From an uncultured Lachnospiraceae bacterium (GTDB taxonomy: Bacteria > Bacillota > Clostridia > Lachnospirales > Lachnospiraceae), in assembly GCA_902780405.1 (NCBI GenBank), contig CACZFI010000010.1, positions 30,322 through 94,321 on the forward strand: DNA of 64,000 nt, written 5' to 3'. The notes beneath the pieces were generated by a model. That model did not search any database and was not told the DNA's origin. It was given only the letters and a program-made list of their open reading frames with translations. Positions 60,644 through 64,000 of this stretch are shown here, piece by piece (positions within the stretch are counted from its first letter, which is position 1; every line of letters starts with the position of its first letter). The translations under genes were made by a program, and so were the position numbers.

Positions 60644-61486
60644 ATGTCATACGTTGACCTTCACCTTCACTCAACCGCATCAGACGGATCCTTCACGCCC
60701 GCCGAAGTCGCGGACCTTGCGATTGAGGCCGGACTTTCCGCCATCGCACTTACCGATCATGACACCGTGGACGGCATCCCGGAGATTCTTGCCCACACCG
60801 AGGACAAACCGATCCGTGTCATCCCGGGCATCGAACTGTCCGCCTACTACAAGAACCGCGAGGTTCACATCCTCGGATACTTTATGGACTACAGGAATCC
60901 GGAGCTTGCCTCGGCGCTAGACGAGATGAAGCGTGCCAGAGAAGACCGCAACATAAAAATGGTCGAAATGATGCAGGCAGACGGTCTGCCCGTCACCATG
61001 GAAAAGCTTCTCCACGGCAATCCGAACAGCGTGATCACCAGAGCACATTTTGCCAGAGTATTAGTCGAGGAAGGCGTCTGCAAGGACAAGAACAAGGCCT
61101 TCAAGAGCTACATCGGTGTCGGCTGTAAGTACTATCTGCCGAAGCCACAGGTGGACTGCGAAAAAGCCATGAAGATCCTGACCACCTACGGCAAAGCCGC
61201 CTATCTCGCCCATCCCCTGCTCTACCACTTCGGATACAGGGAGATCGAGGAGCTGCTTGCATATCTTAAATCTCTCGGACTTGTGGGACTTGAAGCCTAC
61301 CACTCCTCCAACAATCGCTACGAAAGCGAGAAGCTCTCCGCCCTTGCGCGAAAGCTTGAACTTTCGGTCTCCGGCGGAACGGACTTCCACGGAGTTGTAA
61401 AACCGAACATTCAGATCGGCGTCGGCCGAGGCAACATGCGCATCCCCGAAGAATATCTCAAGGATCTAGACGCGTACAATGTATAG
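60644..61486 (+). CDS. PHP-domain phosphoesterase (TrpH/RNase AM-like)
   Basis: The 280-residue protein opens DLHLHSTASDGSFTPAEVAD, has ALTDHDTVDG and PGIELSAYY, and ends with GGTDFHG, the metal-binding set of a YciV/TrpH-type PHP enzyme. This group includes a nucleoside 3',5'-bisphosphate phosphatase/5'-3' exoribonuclease, so a role in nucleotide or RNA turnover is likely. It is in an operon with hslO. Confidence 0.9.
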   Translation: MSYVDLHLHSTASDGSFTPAEVADLAIEAGLSAIALTDHDTVDGIPEILAHTEDKPIRVIPGIELSAYYKNREVHILGYFMDYRNPELASALDEMKRAREDRNIKMVEMMQADGLPVTMEKLLHGNPNSVITRAHFARVLVEEGVCKDKNKAFKSYIGVGCKYYLPKPQVDCEKAMKILTTYGKAAYLAHPLLYHFGYREIEELLAYLKSLGLVGLEAYHSSNNRYESEKLSALARKLELSVSGGTDFHGVVKPNIQIGVGRGNMRIPEEYLKDLDAYNV

Positions 61487-61495
61487 GTATAACAT

Positions 61496-61530
61496 AAAAA
61501 AACCCGATAGGAAAACCTATCGGGTTTTTT
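61496..61530. terminator. Bidirectional terminator
   Basis: CCCGATAGG (61503-61511) and CCTATCGGG (61516-61524) with flanking A- and T-runs separate the PHP gene from the convergent GGGtGRT gene. Confidence 0.95.
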
Positions 61531-61549
61531 AAGTTGCATATTGCCGCGT

Positions 61550-62569
61550 CTAGAACTTGCCTGCCTTTGCAGCCTCCTCGATGGATACAGCCGTAGATAC
61601 GGTCATACCAACCATCGGGTTGTTACCTGCACCGATCAGACCCATCATCTCAACGTGTGCGGGTACGGAGGAAGAACCTGCGAACTGCGCATCGCTGTGC
61701 ATACGTCCCATGGTATCTGTCATACCGTAAGAAGCGGGGCCTGCAGCCATGTTATCGGGATGAAGTGTACGTCCGGTACCACCGCCGGATGCTACGGAGA
61801 AGTACTTCTTGCCTGCTTCTACGCGCTCCTTCTTGTAAGTACCTGCAACCGGATGCTGGAATCTGGTGGGGTTGGTGGAGTTACCTGTGATGGAAACGTC
61901 AACGTTCTCCTTCCACATGATCGCTACACCTTCCTGAACGTCATTTGCACCGTAGCAATTTACCTTTGCACGCGGTGAATCTGCATCCTTGGAATAGCAC
62001 TTTCTGAATACTTCCTCAACCTCGCCGGTGAAGTAGTTGTACTTTGTCTCAACGTATGTGAAACCGTTGATACGGGAAATGATCTGAGCAGCGTCCTTGC
62101 CGAGACCGTTCAGGATGACACGGAGCGGCTTCTGACGTACCTTGTTCGCCTTCTCTGCGATACCGATCGCACCCTCTGCTGCCGCGAAAGACTCGTGACC
62201 TGCAAGGAATGCGAAGCACTCTGTATCCTCTTCAAGAAGCATCTTGCCGAGGTTACCGTGTCCGAGACCTACCTTACGGCGGTCAGCTACGGAACCGGGG
62301 ATGCAGAAAGCCTGAAGGCCGATACCGATTGCTGCTGCAGCGTCAGCTGCCTTGCGGCAACCCTTCTTGATAGCGATTGCAGCGCCTACAGTGTAAGCCC
62401 ACTTTGCGTTCTCGAAACAGATGGGCTGAATGCCCTCGATCAGGTGATATACATCGATGCCTGCTGCATCGGTGATCTCTTTACACTCTTCGATGGAGGA
62501 GATGCCGTATTCCTTTAAGCAAGCAAGAATTTGAGGCTCTCTTCTCTCGTATGATTCAAATAATGCCAT
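61550..62569 (-). CDS. GGGtGRT protein
   Basis: The 339-residue protein contains SVASGGGTGRTLHPDNMAAGP, the motif that names the GGGtGRT family, and conserved blocks SIEECKEITDAAGIDVYHLIE and PARAKVNCYGANDVQ-like sequence. No transmembrane segment or standard catalytic motif is visible. It follows by 20 bases a NifU-like scaffold gene, a pairing I recall from other anaerobes. Codon use is strongly biased, suggesting high expression. A role with an Fe-S or related cofactor is inferred from the pairing only. Confidence 0.85.
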   Translation of the reverse strand: MALFESYERREPQILACLKEYGISSIEECKEITDAAGIDVYHLIEGIQPICFENAKWAYTVGAAIAIKKGCRKAADAAAAIGIGLQAFCIPGSVADRRKVGLGHGNLGKMLLEEDTECFAFLAGHESFAAAEGAIGIAEKANKVRQKPLRVILNGLGKDAAQIISRINGFTYVETKYNYFTGEVEEVFRKCYSKDADSPRAKVNCYGANDVQEGVAIMWKENVDVSITGNSTNPTRFQHPVAGTYKKERVEAGKKYFSVASGGGTGRTLHPDNMAAGPASYGMTDTMGRMHSDAQFAGSSSVPAHVEMMGLIGAGNNPMVGMTVSTAVSIEEAAKAGKF

Positions 62570-62589
62570 AGTTTGTCTACCTCTCTTTC

Positions 62590-63282
62590 TTACTCTTTTC
62601 TGGGATCGATCAGTCTTGCTGCATCAGCAACACGACCGTACTGACCGGATGCCTTGTCTACTGCGGTCTTCGGATCATCGCCTGCCTTGATGAAGTCCAT
62701 CATCTTACCGAAGTTGATGTACTTGTAACCGATGATCTCATCGTTCTCATCAAGTGCGATGTTGGTGATATAACCGTCTGTAAGTTCAAGGTAACGAGGT
62801 CCCTTCTCAAGAGTACCGTAGGTGGTACCAACCATGGAACGAGCGCCCTTACCGAGATCCTCAAGACCGGCACCGATCTGAAGTCCGTCCTCGGAGAATG
62901 CACTCTGGGTTCTTCCGTATACGATTTGGAGGAAAAGCTCTCTCATAGCGGTGTTGATTGCATCGCACACGAGGTCTGTATTTAAAGCCTCAAGTACGGT
63001 GAGTCCCGGAAGGATCTCCGCTGCCATAGCTGCGGAATGGGTCATACCGGAGCAACCGATTGTCTCTACAAGCGCCTCCTGAATAATGCCGTCCTTTACA
63101 TTGAGAGAAAGCTTACAGCATCCCTGCTGAGGTGCACACCAGCCGATACCGTGGGTGTAACCTGAAATGTCTTCGACTTTCTTTGCCTGTACCCATTTTG
63201 CTTCCTCGGGAATAGGTGCAGCGCCGTGATGTACCCCTTGTGTTACAGGGCACATGTTCTTAATTTCTGTTGAGTAAATCAT
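62590..63282 (-). CDS. Iron-sulfur cluster assembly scaffold-like protein (NifU/IscU N-terminal family)
   Basis: The 230-residue protein has the NifU-N type fold signature in a variant form: GWCAPQQGCCKLSL and VETIGCSGMTHSAAMAAEIL, with Cys positions that differ from classic IscU. It is longer than IscU (~130) and has a C-terminal extension. It heads a two-gene unit with GGGtGRT protein. It may build or carry an Fe-S cluster for a specific partner; no isc or suf genes are near. AGGAGG lies before the ATG. Confidence 0.82.
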   Translation of the reverse strand: MIYSTEIKNMCPVTQGVHHGAAPIPEEAKWVQAKKVEDISGYTHGIGWCAPQQGCCKLSLNVKDGIIQEALVETIGCSGMTHSAAMAAEILPGLTVLEALNTDLVCDAINTAMRELFLQIVYGRTQSAFSEDGLQIGAGLEDLGKGARSMVGTTYGTLEKGPRYLELTDGYITNIALDENDEIIGYKYINFGKMMDFIKAGDDPKTAVDKASGQYGRVADAARLIDPRKE

Positions 63283-63380
63283 GCGGTCCTCCTATTGAAC
63301 TTTATTTTGATTGTGAAATGAACACCATCATATTTTAACAGAATCTTTTGAAAACCTAAAGAGGTTTTTGAAACTTTTTT

Positions 63381-63674
63381 TCAATTACCGCCCTTCGTGA
63401 CGGCGATAATATCCGTGCGGATCTGAGCCGCACATTCTTCTGCGGACTGCTTGTCGAACAAAAACTCATCCGCATCGGTTTTGAAGGCGTCGATCACCGC
63501 CTCATTCTCCAATTCGGGGACGATCATCTCCACCTCATCCGAAAGCGCGCGCATAGCCTCGGTTGCTTTGTACTCGTTGGTATCTTCAAGGCCCTCCTTG
63601 CTGAGTGTCTCAATCGCTACCGCCGACACGGGAACGCCCTTCTCTGTCTGCTGCAAATGTACCATATAAGGATC
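63381..63674 (-). CDS. C-terminal part of a probable extracellular solute-binding protein (truncated)
   Basis: About 97 residues remain, ending TKGGN. The stretch SDEVEMIVPELENEAVIDAF and AEECAAQIRTDI resembles the C-terminus of type-1 extracellular sugar-binding proteins of ABC transporters. The frame is interrupted near 63671-63695 where the sequence turns AT-rich, so the N-terminal part is missing from this window. The TTG at 63680 is not a real start. Confidence 0.55.
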   Translation of the reverse strand, partial: DPYMVHLQQTEKGVPVSAVAIETLSKEGLEDTNEYKATEAMRALSDEVEMIVPELENEAVIDAFKTDADEFLFDKQSAEECAAQIRTDIIAVTKGGN

Positions 63675-64000
63675 ATTCAACAGATAATTCTTTTAAAATC
63701 ATAAACAAATTGAGTTATTTCGATAAAAGAATTAAAGTTATTAATAACACTAAACATATGGGTCAATTTTATTCACGTTTCATCGGATCTATCGCATCTA
63801 AAGGAAAATATATATTTCCTTTAGATAGTGATGACATGTATTTAATTAATGATACTTTTGATGAAGTTCATATTGAATTAGAAAAAAATAAGCCAGATAT
63901 TCTATTATTTAATGGAATAAAATCTTTGAATTTTAATAACTTTTTTAAAAATGAAAATATATCTCTTTTCAGGGAATATATAAATAAACTCTTTCATTTT
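63669..64000 (+). CDS. Family 2 glycosyltransferase fragment, AT-rich
   Basis: One frame is open from the junction to the window end and reads DHSTDNSFKIINKLS, MGQFYSRFIG, SKGKYIFPLDSDDMYL and further. DHSTDNS and DSDDMY are the nucleotide-sugar (DXD-type) motifs of GT-A family 2 enzymes. Composition differs sharply from all other genes: in 63841-63900 only 12 of 60 bases are G or C. Such AT-rich GT2 genes are common in some protists as well as in low-GC bacteria. Both ends are missing. Confidence 0.65.

Noticed and set aside
63675..64000. Naming a specific protist as the source of the AT-rich fragment
   Set aside because: Composition and GT2 motifs are suggestive, but only a database search could place it, and low-GC bacteria have similar genes.
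1..64000. CRISPR arrays, rRNA, tRNA, IS elements, prophage
   Set aside because: I saw no regularly spaced repeats, no tRNA-like cloverleaf or rRNA blocks, and no transposase, integrase or phage structural genes.

Overview
The window is a gene-dense stretch of a low-to-mid GC Gram-positive anaerobe, most likely a member of the Lachnospiraceae or a close relative in the Clostridia. The grounds are AGGAGG-type ribosome binding sites, sigma-A promoters (TTGACA/TATAAT, 17-bp spacer), a CIRCE heat-shock operator, L-box and preQ1-type riboswitches, a KTGD-type sortase signal and families typical of that group (DUF3737, DUF6145, DUF5662, GGGtGRT protein, PotC-PotD fusion). No rRNA, tRNA, CRISPR array, insertion sequence or prophage was seen. 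Most genes lie on the minus strand.

Layout. 1-84 is the end of an unknown plus-strand gene. 136-5429 holds a large wall-anchored surface protein, a small lipoprotein and a DUF3737-CPCC fusion. 5523-10100 is a Cthe_2159-like lipoprotein, a DUF4956 membrane protein and a VTC polyphosphate-polymerase-like protein beside a two-component system. 10178-10576 is an Rrf2 regulator with an operator in its own promoter. 10757-18978 is a sugar uptake unit: ABC permease, ATPase and binding lipoprotein, preceded by a YesN regulator, a LytS/YesM-type kinase and a membrane-anchored sugar-binding sensor, resembling the clostridial XylFII-LytS-YesN xylose system. 18987-21844 holds two GGDEF proteins, and 44696-46615 an EAL protein, so cyclic di-GMP signalling is present.

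22034-28865 holds a methyltransferase, a lipid kinase, the preQ0 operon queD-queE-folE-queC behind a probable preQ1 riboswitch, thrC and a 3D-domain protein. 29026-29880 is an AP2/HNH-like protein divergent from the 3D gene. 29790-33562 is a lysine-riboswitch operon (dapA, dapB, DUF6145, coaX, dus). 34019-40655 is an operon with dnaE, a SpoU methyltransferase, DUF5662, ApbE and small proteins. 40890-44695 (plus) is a kinase, a receiver-XRE regulator and an ABC-F ATPase. 46687-54415 has a Gx transporter, a NusG-II protein, the polyamine potABCD operon, a lipase, a HAD protein, endonuclease III and an HD protein. 54894-61486 has an AraC regulator, lon under CIRCE, an EamA transporter with an extra C-terminal domain, hslO and a PHP phosphoesterase. 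61550-63282 is the GGGtGRT/NifU-like pair.

At about 63671-63674, at a GATC, sequence character changes abruptly. The minus-strand C-terminus of a bacterial protein is cut off and a strongly AT-rich glycosyltransferase fragment on the plus strand runs to the window end. This looks like an assembly or cloning chimera, or much less likely a recent transfer.

The items most worth following are the EamA fusion, the GGGtGRT/NifU pair, the riboswitch between thrC and queD, the AP2/HNH-like protein, an unassigned structured leader at 21887-22013, two apparently leaderless promoters, and the chimeric end.
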